DNA of 60,000 bases, taken from the NCBI RefSeq assembly GCF_032854445.1, contig NC_088301.1:59720512-59780511 (forward strand), in the 5' to 3' direction. A program made the position numbers and the translations under genes. Positions within the stretch are counted from its first letter, which is position 1. The number at the start of each line of letters is the position of its first letter. Positions 24,701 to 37,000 of the stretch are shown here, piece after piece. Source of the DNA: Liolophura sinensis (taxonomy: Eukaryota; Mollusca; Polyplacophora; Chitonida; Chitonidae). Below the pieces are notes generated by a model. That model was given only the letters and a program-made list of their open reading frames with translations, did no database searches and was not told where the DNA came from.

Positions 24701-27700
24701 CAAATATAGGGATATTCTGACTCTGAATTTAAACTAAAGCAGGAGGCATTACTGCAGATATCCATGTAACAGTCTGCTTGTGGATAATTGTGGTATGTGT
24801 TATATATATACAATTACACTGTAGCCATGAAATTTGCACAGATGAACCTACATGTAACATTCCTGTGGCGGACAGGAATAGTCTGATAGTTTTCCTGAAA
24901 TGTTTGGATAGTTATGACCCAAGACCTAAACACAATCTGTCACCTATCAAAGGAATGATCATGGGGCATAAGTAATTTTCCTTGCTTGGCTGGTGTGCAC
25001 AGACCAAATCCTACGATAAACCACCACCTTTCAGCCTTCATGCCCTCTCTGATGTGGCAGTTGAATTGATTTGGGAGGAAAGACATGCACATTTGGCAAC
25101 CGTGCGGGAAAAATACTCATCACGGAACTTTGAAGTTGGCTTAGATGATGAAGTTCTCAGGGGAATTAATTGCTAAAATATTCAGCCAACAACAGAATAG
25201 ACATGCAAGTCAGAAAAGGGTAAAAAAGCAAATAAAAAAATGTTTTTTTTCAGAGATAAATGCAAAGACTGTAGTAATGTATTAAGAAATCTGTTTCTCT
25301 CTCCTGAATCAGGGATTCGTGACTATTTAATCTGAAGTATAATATTCTTTGATTTACTATTAGAAGCTTTGAAACCAATCCAAATGACACAGCTTTTACT
25401 TTAGCCCTGTAGTAAACCATTTATTTGAGGATGTATATATATATATAAGACTTCAAGGAAGTGAGCTAGTCTCCAGGCAAGGCCTACATGCTATCACCAG
25501 ATTGATTCTGTGCAGGTAATCAGTAGTTATGTAGTAGAAAAGAATGTGACAATAGGCTGGGCCAGGCCATCAGATTTGCATCATTTTACTTCCTGCAGCA
25601 GCTTTGAACATGTGGTAGACTTTGATAGAAATTGTCTTGAAAATCCAGGTGGAAGCTGAGTGGTTCAGATAAATGAAAAGCATGGCATTGTTGTAGCTGT
25701 GTCCTGTTTGAGGAGATCATTGGCTGCTAGACATTCCCGAGAGCAAAGGTCGGGGTATTTGGAGGATTACAGACCCATTGAGGCTGATGGATTTGAGCTG
25801 TTAGCTATGTAAGAGTTCCGTTGAGAGTCCCCGGTGTCGTTATGCGCTGGGCCGGAGAACTAACTACCCTCATAATAACCCACCTTTTTGCTGGATGCAT
25901 TTCCTGTATTAAGAGAACCATTCTTTATTCCTTAATGTGCCTGTTTACGCTGTTTGTTGCATTCACCCTTGCAAAAAAGTGCTGCACATTTATTGTACCA
26001 TCTGGTGGAAGTGTTGTAAATCTCTCCCCTTTCTTTGGCCTGATAGGCGAGAATTCACAAGTTTCTTGCCAGACTTGAGTGTTTGATACTAGGCTCTATT
26101 TCTACTCTCTTCTCAAGCTTATGGCATTATTCATTGGGTGACCGTAACACATTGAGCAAGGATATGTGAACAGTGCTTTAAAGAATCCCATAGTAAAGTG
26201 TCCCTGATACTGGGCAACATCACTACTTTACTTCACAAGGTTTATATAAATGTTGAAGGACTATGCTATTTTAATAATGACTAAATGGCAGCAGTTGTTT
26301 TCACCTAATATCCCGAAAGGTCAAGTATTTGATATTTTTGTGATCATACATCCTTGGGTTCAGCAGTCTTATTAGTGTAATAACTCAAAAGATAGAATGG
26401 ATATAGAATTACCAACTTTGAGATGTGATACCTATGTGAGAAATTGTGGGAATCAGTGGAACTATGCAGTGTAGTGTGTTTTTTTTATTCTAATTTGATG
26501 ACATTATACTTTTTTCAACATGTGCATTATAGTACTTCAAAAACTCTAAAAGAAACTATTGTAGCCAGTAGAACGTCAGTCACTAGCTTTCACATGATGT
26601 CATACAGGACATAACCTATAATTTTTTGGTGGTTTTCACTGTCTAATCTCTTTGCTGTACTAAGTTGGTGTATTAAACATCAAAAGAAATATGTATGTCA
26701 CAGGTAACTTAACATGACTTTTTTATCAAACAATCACCCATGCATGCAGTTCATGCTGCGTGGTGATTAAAAATTCCATAAAATGAAAGGTTATAGTAGC
26801 TAGAGGTGTGCTTGTGTTATGTTGATTCTTAGGAGGCTTTCTGGGGTTATGGTAAGGTAAATTGTACGGCTTATTGGTTGTATATAAGGATGTGGTTGTA
26901 TATCACTCTGATTACTAGATTCTGACTGAAATGTTTATACTGCTGGCATGTAAAGCTGTCAGGTGATGCCGACTGTCTAAGAGTCTGCTGCATAGATAGG
27001 GGTATATACAGACTTCCTGGTGACCAAAGTGGAGCTTGCCATACGTTTTTACTGGCCTGGGGAACTTTGGTCAGATAGCTAGGCCAATATGTCTTCGTGG
27101 AAAGCTGTTAAATTGAATTGATGACAAGACTTTACCTCATTGGAGACGCATTGGAAAAGGCCAAGTGCTAAGTGAACGGGAGATTTATGTTCTTTTAAAC
27201 CATGCTCATATATACCATGGATCAACATGTCAGGTCGTGGCCAGCAGCCCACGAAGTGGTCCGTTTTGCAGGTTTTACTAAGCTGTTATGTCAACTTCAG
27301 AGTATCATATGCACACAGGCCAGTGACTGATAATTTCTGGTATGAACGTATCAATCAGCCCCAATTCATTGTTACCTTACAATGCCTAATACTGCCAAAT
27401 CTTAGCTTTTCGCTTGCCCTCAGAGTGATTCCTCCTGAAATCAGGTCTGTTCTGGCCATTCCCCTTGCTATCACGCGTCTGGCAGGGGCCTTTTGTGGTT
27501 TAATCCCCTCTTCTTGAGGCATGAACAGCCTAGGTCATATAAACGTTACACAGAGTTAAGGCTCTAATCACCAATTTTTAACTGCGGAAGTGAAGGATAA
27601 ATGTGTGGCCAAAGTCATTCAGTGTCTCTAATTGACACTTTAAGTCCTATTTGCATAAACATTCAATGCACTGTTCATTAAATAACATTCAGCATACAGG

Positions 27701-27996
27701 TACATGTACATGCATGTACCAGTTATTACTTTAATGTCTAATTCCATACTATTGCAATCACCACAATCCTTTTTGTGTGTATATTACATAGGGAACCACT
27801 ACATTCACACAAAGAATTGATTTTTCACAAGTACCTGTAATATTGACGGGATTGGCAAAGTTCCAGGTAAAGGAATATCAGTTCACAGCATAATGCTTTG
27901 AAAATTGCACATATTAAACACCGTAAACCTTACAGAAAGTTTTATGACATTGTTACAGCGGTATAGATTAAATGAATTTATGTTGTGTTTTTGCAG
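21791..27996. other. No gene recognised; several complex islands
   Basis: Less AT-rich stretches at about 22380-23110, 24000-24780, 25480-26100 and 26930-27560 alternate with AT-rich spacer. Open frames in them (such as 24982-25176, 25821-26078 and 27227-27517) match no family I know. Because an INTS13 exon follows at 27997, this is intron or the 5' region of that gene. Confidence 0.35.
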
Positions 27997-28087
27997 TTTG
28001 TTGCCAATAGACCATTGTGAGCTGATACTTATACATGTTATGCCAGTAGGTGAAGAAACCAAGATGGCAAGCAAAGGGAAAAAAGAG
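27997..28087 (+). CDS. INTS13: INTS13 exon A (first one found)
   Basis: The acceptor is ttttgcag (ends 27996) and the donor is gtgggt at 28088. The first base completes a split codon; the exon then encodes fragment residues 1-30, including DHCELILIH and PVGEE and ending in GKKE. This matches the segment after the VWA-like fold, where fly Asunder has a similar IDHC..L motif. It ends in phase 0, as the exon at 40724 requires. The preceding exon must end with two bases of a codon. I did not find it in the 28 kb upstream. Confidence 0.88.
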
Positions 28088-31000
28088 GTGGGTGTGTCAC
28101 ATTTTATGTTTGTTTGTAGACAGTCCTGTAAGTGTTGCTTGTTCATGCAATGTTATCTGCCTTCAGAATGCTTGTTGACTTGTGACATATTTTACCAGAA
28201 GTATTGAAGATATTTAGGAAATTGCAGCCCTCATTCTAAAACATGGGAGGAATTTTGTCACTCTACAAGTATGTTATCTATGTGATTTGAACACCACAAG
28301 CAACTTTTTTATTTTTATTCTAATATACCATCAAGATATAAGGCTGCTTGTTGATTTTTGAAATATAAAAAAGCAGGCCTAAAAACATCTGCTGTCTCCT
28401 TGATAATATTTGGCTGTCTATGATTGATGGTTTTAGTGAAGCCATTAGCAATGGAACGGGGTTGATTTATGTATTTATAATTGGAGTTTTACGCTGCACT
28501 CAAGGTTATTTCACTTATTCAACTGTGACCAAGATTATGTTGGAAGGAAACCAGAAAGAGCCCAGGTAATTACCCACAGTGATTCGCTTGCTGTTGAAAG
28601 ACCTTCCCATGTATAACTGGGTGTGACATTAACCCCCTATCTACTTGTCATTTGATGCATCCTTTTCATAAATGATACACTGGAAATGTAATCAGTGGTC
28701 GTAAATTGTTAACCAAGTTATTCAAGAACTTATATAAACAGGCTGATCAGTATCTTTCATTTCTGAAAATGTCTAAGTTGTCAGATTTTTAAGAAAGTAG
28801 ATGTTCTGCCAGCACAACCCAGGTCCATGTTTTAGTATTGAACTTTGATTATCTGGGCAGCAGGTGTAGGCTCAGGCTGTTTATTTGTTTTGTGGATTTT
28901 TTTAATTAGTGTGTTCAGTTTCAGAAATATTCTCATAAAAGTGTTTTGAATGTTAGTGTTAGTTTGTAAAGGTGTGTTTATAGAACTGAGAATATTTCAG
29001 GCTCTTCAGGAAATTCCTAATTGTCCTAAATGTAACCACACATTTTTGGTTATGAAAAAATTAATTTTGGTTATTGGATAACTATATTTGCACCAAGAGG
29101 TTGATTTTATGGAGGAATGTTCACACAAAGCATTGGTTGGGCAGAACTGTATGCTTAGTTTTTTTTTTTTACATTTTAAATGTCTGGTCCTGCATTTTTC
29201 CACACTTTGTTTTTCTTTGCTTTGGGCAGTATTTTTGATAACAGACTTTTATCACATTCCATGGAAAGTCTTGCATACCTCATGGTATGATCTAGGTGTT
29301 TATGATACAGATTACACGGGGTAATCCTCCATTTCATGAGGATTATGTATTCACAATCTCAAGGATATTTTTGTTTTGTTCAGTTTTGTAAGGTTTTTAT
29401 ATAACGGTAGAGGCACTGTAAAGAATCTTACAGGTGATAATTATTGTAATTTCACATTTGAACTTTTTGTTCATGAAGGAAAAAATGGATTGGTTAACAT
29501 GAAATAAAGCATCAAAATTTTTACAGTGCTTAATCTTTACAATGCTGTTACTTGTTGACAACATGTTGCTTTAGCCCTGATTATTTCAGATGGCAGAACA
29601 GGATATGATTGTTTACTGAGGCTTATCTCATGCGTTCATTTGAAATGAGCTCATTTTCCAAGGTTCTTCCAGATTGATGTAGGTTACATGATTTCAGATG
29701 TGTTTTGAAGAATGTCTGTCCAGAGATAACTGTTCACATGTAATTTTGATCAAATCGCTGAGAGTGCTGAAAGCCGATCATTAAAACTTGCACAATTTCT
29801 AAACTTGGATGTGGCACCCAATAATAATCAGCATGGTCTGAAAAATAATTGCCAATGGCATCTTTTTAGTGTGATGTTTATGGTTTTCATGTAATTCAGA
29901 TGCAGTGTTTTGTTGCATTGTGGTAATGCGGAATGAAGCTTTATATCTGAGATAGCCAGAAATTAGTGTGTCTTGTTCATGTGCAGTGGTTGAAGAGTAC
30001 TAGAAAGAAGCCTTGTAATCTGGTCAGGCCTCAGTGGTCTAACATTGCCATGGTACAAGGAGGCAGTAGACACTGGTAATAACCTCTGTGTCGTGGGAAT
30101 TGCTGTTTTCTGTAGGTATCTGTATAAACATCATAAGCTGGCTGAGTTACATGAGGTAACCCTCGTTAGAAGCTCTTTCTACGAGACACATAATGCGCTG
30201 TTACCATGGTACCCATTGTCATGTTTCTCTCAATATGTGCCCCTGTAGCCTTGCAGTCATCATGTCATTTGCATCAGCTGTAGGCATTTTACAAAGCGTG
30301 TTATGAAATGAGACATATTTCTTGTGAAGATGTTTTTAGAATTTGATGCTCATGGAAACAGGTTTAATAAGGCTGAAAATACTTTATATTTCTGAGTAGA
30401 GGAGTCACTGATCATAATTATTTAGACAATTGTTACTTTGTCAGTCTCACCAAGATCATTTATCTAAATACAACAATATTTAACCTACAACTTCATTACA
30501 GACTATAGGCCTACAATACAAGCTATAGGCCTACAACTTCATCACAGACTATAGGCCTACAATACAAGCTATAGGCCTACAACCTCATCACAAACTGTAG
30601 GCCTACAATACAAGCTATAGGCCTACAACTTCATCACAGACTATAGGCCTACAATACAAGCTATAGGCCTACAACTTCATCACAGACTATAGGCCTACAA
30701 TACAAGCTATAGGCCTACAACCTCATCACAAGCTATAGGCCTACAATACAAGCTATAGGCCTACAACTTCATCACAGACTATAGGCCTACAATACAAGCT
30801 ATAGGCCTACAACCTCATCACAAACTGTAGGCCTACAATACAAGCTATAGGCGTACAACTTCATCACAGACTATAGGCCAACAATAACAGCTATAGGCCT
30901 ACAACCTTATCACAAGCTATATGCCTACAATACAAGCTATAGGCCTACAATACAAGCTATAGGCCTACAACCTCATCACAAGCTATAGGCCTACAATACA

Positions 31001-34000
31001 AGCTATAGGCCTACAACTTCATCACAGACTATAGGCCTACAATACAAGCTATAGGCCTACAACCTCATCACAAGCTATAGGCCTACAATACAAGCTGTAG
31101 GCCTACAATTTCATTACAAACTGTAGGCCTACAACTTCATCTCAAGCTATAGGCCTACAATACAAGGTATAGGCCTATAATACGAGCTATAGGCCTACAA
31201 CTTCATCACAAGCTATATGCCTACAGTACAATCTGTAGGCCTACAATCTCATCACAAGCTGTAGGCCTACAATACAAGCTGTAGGCCTACAACTTCATTA
31301 CAAGGTATCGGCCTACAACTTCATCTCAAGCTATAGGCCTACAATACAAGCTGGGGGCCTATAACTTCATTACAAGCTATAGGCCTACAACTTCATCTCA
31401 GGCTATAGGCCTACAATACAAGCTATAGGTCTACAATACGAGCTATAGGCCTACAACTTCATCACAAGCTATAGTCCTACAGTACAATCTATAGGCCTAC
31501 AACGTCACATGCTCCAGCTAAAGGCCTACAACTTCATTAGCAGCTATAGGACTACAACTTCATTACCAACTAAATGCCCACAACTTCATTACCAGGCCCA
31601 CTACTTCATTACCAGGCCTACAACTTCATTGCCAGGCCTACAATTTCATTACCATGCCTACAACTTCATTACGAGGCCTTCACTTTCATTACTAAGCCTT
31701 CACCTTCATTACTAGGCCTTCACCTTCATTGCCTGGCCTATAATGTAATTACCAGGCCTACAACTTCATTGCCAGGCCTACAATTTCATTACCATGCCTA
31801 CAACTTCATTACGAGGCCTTCACTTTCATTACTAAGCCTTCACCTTCATTACTAGGCCTTCACCTTCATTGCCTGGCCTATAATGTAATTACCAGGCCTA
31901 CAACTTCATTACCAGGTCTTAGGTCGTTGTTATTTCTTTTATGAAGCATTAGCACTATGGTCATTAGTGACAGTTATCATCACCATTGATTAGAAATGAT
32001 CAGAAATGCAGGGGTGCATATTGGAACACTCGGTTTAGGTTTTATATGTTACAGTATAACTATAGTATGATTATTTGTAAAATAACATAACAAATTATTG
32101 TACCCTGACCTTGTAGCATCCGTTTTCCTGTTTCCGTAAATTACATGCTGTCACATCGCTTTGTTTGGCACTAAAATGTCTAAGGTTATTTGCTGATTTG
32201 TATAGAGATTTCCCACATTTCTTAACATGAGAAGATTGCCTAAAACCAGTACTGTTTTGATCATGAAGATTGTGTTATCTGTTTCACAGGGAGTTTAAAA
32301 AGAATTAAGATGCACCTCCTAGAAAAAATATTTTGATTTAGCACAGCTGTGAATAAAACACATGTGCCTTAATGAATGAAAGTAGTTTAAGAGCCAAAGG
32401 AGTTTTTCAGTAGAATATTTTATTTAAGGATTAATTAACACACGGCCCACTTGCCACTTTCTATTTACCCATTTCCCTAAAATGAGTGCAGGTAAGAATT
32501 GGTATCACCAGCGTTCAGGGTTAACATGAAATGTTAAAAATTGACGGATCTACACATTGTTCGTTATGTGGCTTAATACAAGCAAACTATTTATTAACTA
32601 AATTTTCATGAAATTACAGTATTTAATGTGAAAAGCATACTGATCTATGACTAATTTTTTATTCTTTGTTGAACAGTTTTTTAGGAAATATAGTTTTAGT
32701 AGATTGGTTATCGATCCAAAATACCTGTATATGTATATAACTTCTCCTTGACCTGTTTAATACATCCATTTTATTGACTTTTCCAGGGCAAACCATGAAT
32801 GCAATCATATTATGATCGCATGAAATAGTGTTTTAATGTACTCTAGGGAGGATTTTGATGGTCTAGCTTTCGGACGCTGTTGCCAGTTGCAATTTTAGAC
32901 GTCCATAGCTCAAACTGCCTAGTGAGGAAGCAGAAGTAAGACTTAGCACGCAAGCCTATATTGGAAATCCCTTTGCACTTTAAGGTAACTGGGTAAACTT
33001 AAATGTAAAATGTTAATCAGATGTTAAGCATATATCTATTTTTTTCATTGAATAGAACAGTGAGCCCCAGCTCTATATATTTGAATGTTTTTTATAACAG
33101 TTTGTGACCCTCAGATCAAGTTCAAAACCAGCCAGATCCTTACAAGTTCTACATGTTTGATGATTCCCTTGATTCTAATTGGCCACATGTACATGTATAC
33201 GTGGCTGTTGGAAATATTTTAGTCTTACTTTGTTTAAAAACCTGCCCGTTTTGTGCCGTTTTTATATTTATTGATTTCCTTCATTGTGTTTGCTTTCCAT
33301 GCTACAACTGCATGCTCCAAATAATGTTGGAATGTTATAAAATTGTGTGCACAAAGTGAATTTATGCCCCCTCAGAACAAAATTCAGATCCTGAAAATGA
33401 CAGCTTACATGTCAGACGCTTTTAGTTGGTGTATATCTTATGGTCTGTCAATTGATTTTGAAACTCATTAGTCAGGGATTGCACACGTGTGTATAGTATT
33501 GTAATGGCTGATTTCCGCTTTCATAAGATATTCCATTGAACCTCTATAATGACTATTCTTTTGGTAGAAATTCAACAAAAGAAACATTTGTGTATGATAT
33601 GAAGCTGATCTGAGTCTATATATTTTTGCTTGAAATAAAAGACGGGTGGTATAGTTAGAACTGCATATTGATTCCAAGAGATGTGTCTGATAAGAGTAGA
33701 CAATGATAACATATGTACAGAGATATGACCTCTAAGCACTGAGTGCAAGCCCTTAGCAATATGAGGTTAGAGGCTGTGGCGACATACAAGACAATAGATG
33801 AACAGTGGCTCCTGGCTGACATCTAGCAATTTCCTAGCTTCTAATTATGATAAGTTGCTTTTGGGGGAGCCATTGCCGATACAAGGTTCATGGTAATAGT
33901 GGTGGGGAAAGAAAACTGATAAGGAGTTTTAGACTTGTGATATACATTGTCTGTGAAAGCTATCTGGTTCCTTCTGCCAAGTTCTGCTAGGGCGTGTAGT

Positions 34001-37000
34001 CAATCTTGTGGAAACTTGTAGTTGCACAATTCAAGTTCGTGGCTAATACAAATTTTTCTAAATGCAAGTTCACTTTTTGTTTTGAAGGTTTTTTGTTTGT
34101 TCTATGGTATAAGCTGATTATTTGACACCTTTGATTATTTGAATACCTGAAACAAGTATTCATCAATCAATTGCCTAATTGGTATGGTTCAATCTTGTAT
34201 TGAGATTAGTCCACTATTATCTCAACAGTCTGTCTGGATTTGACTATAAATTGGTCTCGTATTGTTTGGAGTAAGCACAGCATGGAACTGTAACACTCTA
34301 GCATATGTTTGACCTGTTTAAATGTTAATAAGAAAAACAGAACTGTTTTGGTAATTTTTTGTGGGAATTTATAAATTAAATCTGTTCGTTGATGAATGTT
34401 TTTCTGGAAGAAAGATAGGAGATTTAATGCAGGAATCTAATGCAGGAGCTGTAGTCAGGCTGTTTGGAACTGCAGAATAACAAAGAGTGATGGAACAAGA
34501 TTTGAACTGCTTATAAAATATGTCATTATGAGGTGGTCTTTACTTGTTAAATTTCTTTTACAAGGTATTGACTGTGTCAGCTGTGAGTAGAATATAGTTG
34601 GACATTGTTGTAAAGCTGATAGTAGGACAACACAAAACTTGAGGTGTGAATAAACACCTATTTTATAATGACAGGCTGTAAAAGTGGGACTACTTCACAA
34701 TTAAGTGTGTTGTATAGCCAAATCTGTCCAAATTTGTACAAATTTTCATTCCAAGGGAAACAAAAATGTTTTTTTGTGGAAATAGTCTTAGTACTTGTTC
34801 CAGCACATGTAGACTGTAGTGGTACCCTGGTCATGCTTCTCTTCACCTATGCCCGAACCTCTCCTCCTCTATTTCTTGACAATATGTCTCTTTATAGTCA
34901 CACCTATGATTCAATGTGTTACCCCTTTACCTCACTCACCCCTCCCCTTTTCCGGTCATCTTGCAGCAGAAAATAGGTGTGTTAATGTTCATGCCTTATA
35001 CATGGATTTGATATTTATTTTGTTTCCATAGGGACAGAATTATAGCTGTTTGATGCGTGGCATGCTGGAAATGCTGTAGGAGCTACCCATGTGGTTTGGC
35101 AATAGAAAGGGTTAATGTGAGGTTCAAACACAGTACCATATTATCACACATGCTAATGCATTGACAGACTTAACCTGTCTGTTACCTCAATAAAACGCTC
35201 CATATGCAGCATTGTTATATATTAATAGAATAATAAAGAACTATCATTACCCTGTTTGCATTCAGGGGGTGGTATATGTATAGCTGATTAGTTGATTTAA
35301 TCAAACTAGCTGTACAGTAGACTAGCTGTTGTACAAGCTCAGCGTGTATTATCCACACAAACATGATTTATATCTGCACATATACACATGTTCAGGTCTA
35401 TTTGAATGAAACACTTACAGTTCACTATTTATTTGCTATATTGGGCAGCTTTTTTTTTGTCCAGAAAATTGTTGTGAAAACCATCCTCACTTGTACAGTC
35501 TGCTTTATAACAGAATCTCCAAGAAATTTCCCGCGGCATTTGCATTGGGAATGTTTCTATGCATTCATGCAGGCATTTACAATTGTACAAATTTACATCA
35601 TTGACAATCAGCATTCTGTTAAAGAAAGATATCATTTTACTGATGGAAGTTGGTGTGAAATTATTTTACTTCTCTACAAAGAAATGTTATTCTGCGTTTT
35701 TCATTTCACTTTGGCCAATTCACTCATTCTGACATGAAAGTGACGAAATCACAGATTTACTCCATGATCTAACCCAGTAATAGCGGCTGTTAACATAAAG
35801 GTTTGCAAAACCTGTTCTGCCAGAATAAGGTTAATTTGTATTATGGTCCACCAAAGTCACACACCAGCCCTAATCACAGTGTTTGTCATCGATTTGGGAT
35901 GAGATGGAGTTCATGAGAGACTCTTTCTTTTTTGTATTCTGTTTTTCGTTTAGTAATCTTCATTCATTAGCACATATTTGTGTCCCCCAAATTTTCTCCG
36001 CCTCACATGCAACTTTAGTAAAAAAAACTGAATAGTCATAGGAGTGTAGTTGTTGGTCATCGTCAGAGGTTTCCTGTCCCAAAGGGGTCATCTGGGATAA
36101 ACAGCATTATGGACTCTGTCTTGACCTGCTCTTGTTGCCAAAGCTTAATGTACCATTCCTTTGGAAGCTGGCCTTAGATACATCTGTCTTCAAAGCTATA
36201 TTTGCATATTCGAGAGAATGGAAAATGTAAATTTCATCCCTGGACAATTGACCAATCAGTGAGGGAATTTGTTCACGATAATCTCTCAGCAAAACTGGCC
36301 AGTTCTGTTTGCTGGAACNNNNNNNNNNNNNNNNNNNNNNNNNNNNNNNNNNNNNNNNNNNNNNNNNNNNNNNNNNNNNNNNNNNNNNNNNNNNNNNNNN
36401 NNNNNNNNNNNNNNNNNNNNNNNNNNNNNNNNNNNNNNNNNNNNNNNNNNNNNNNNNNNNNNNNNNNNNNNNNNNNNNNNNNNNNNNNNNNNNNNNNNNN
36501 NNNNNNNNNNNNNNNNNNATTAACCTATTTGAACTTGCTTTCAAATCCTGATGTTTGTCATATTTACCTTGTCCTAATGAATGTGTGTAAACATGTATGT
36601 GTGTCAGGAAAGGTTGAGTTTACATGTAAGTAAGGTTTGTATCATGCATTCTGTCTTTCCTGTGAAGTGAAGGTAGGTCTTTATTCAAAGTTTGACAAGG
36701 TGAGACATCATATTAATTAGCATCACTGACTGCAAGATACCATCTTTGTGGTGAGATAATATATAGTTACACTGCAACTTTGTTCATTGTTGTGGAAATT
36801 CCATTTCTGATATAAAAGACTAAGGCATAGCAGGCCAAATTTAGATAGAAAGAGAGCAGCGACTAAAGTATGAGGAAAGTAGTGAAATCTGATCAGTGTA
36901 CTTCAGTTAAGGTTTTATTCTTATTGTTGATTTAAATGCTTAATGGTAGGCAATTAATACACTACTTAAGACATCCATGAAGAATTATATAATACAAAGT

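Noticed and set aside
27227-27517. 96-codon frame just before the first INTS13 exon found
   Set aside because: It has no similarity to the INTS13 N-terminus and no donor giving the required phase. It lies in a complex non-coding island.
36107-36633. Open frames across the N gap
   Set aside because: They are open only because unknown bases hide stops.
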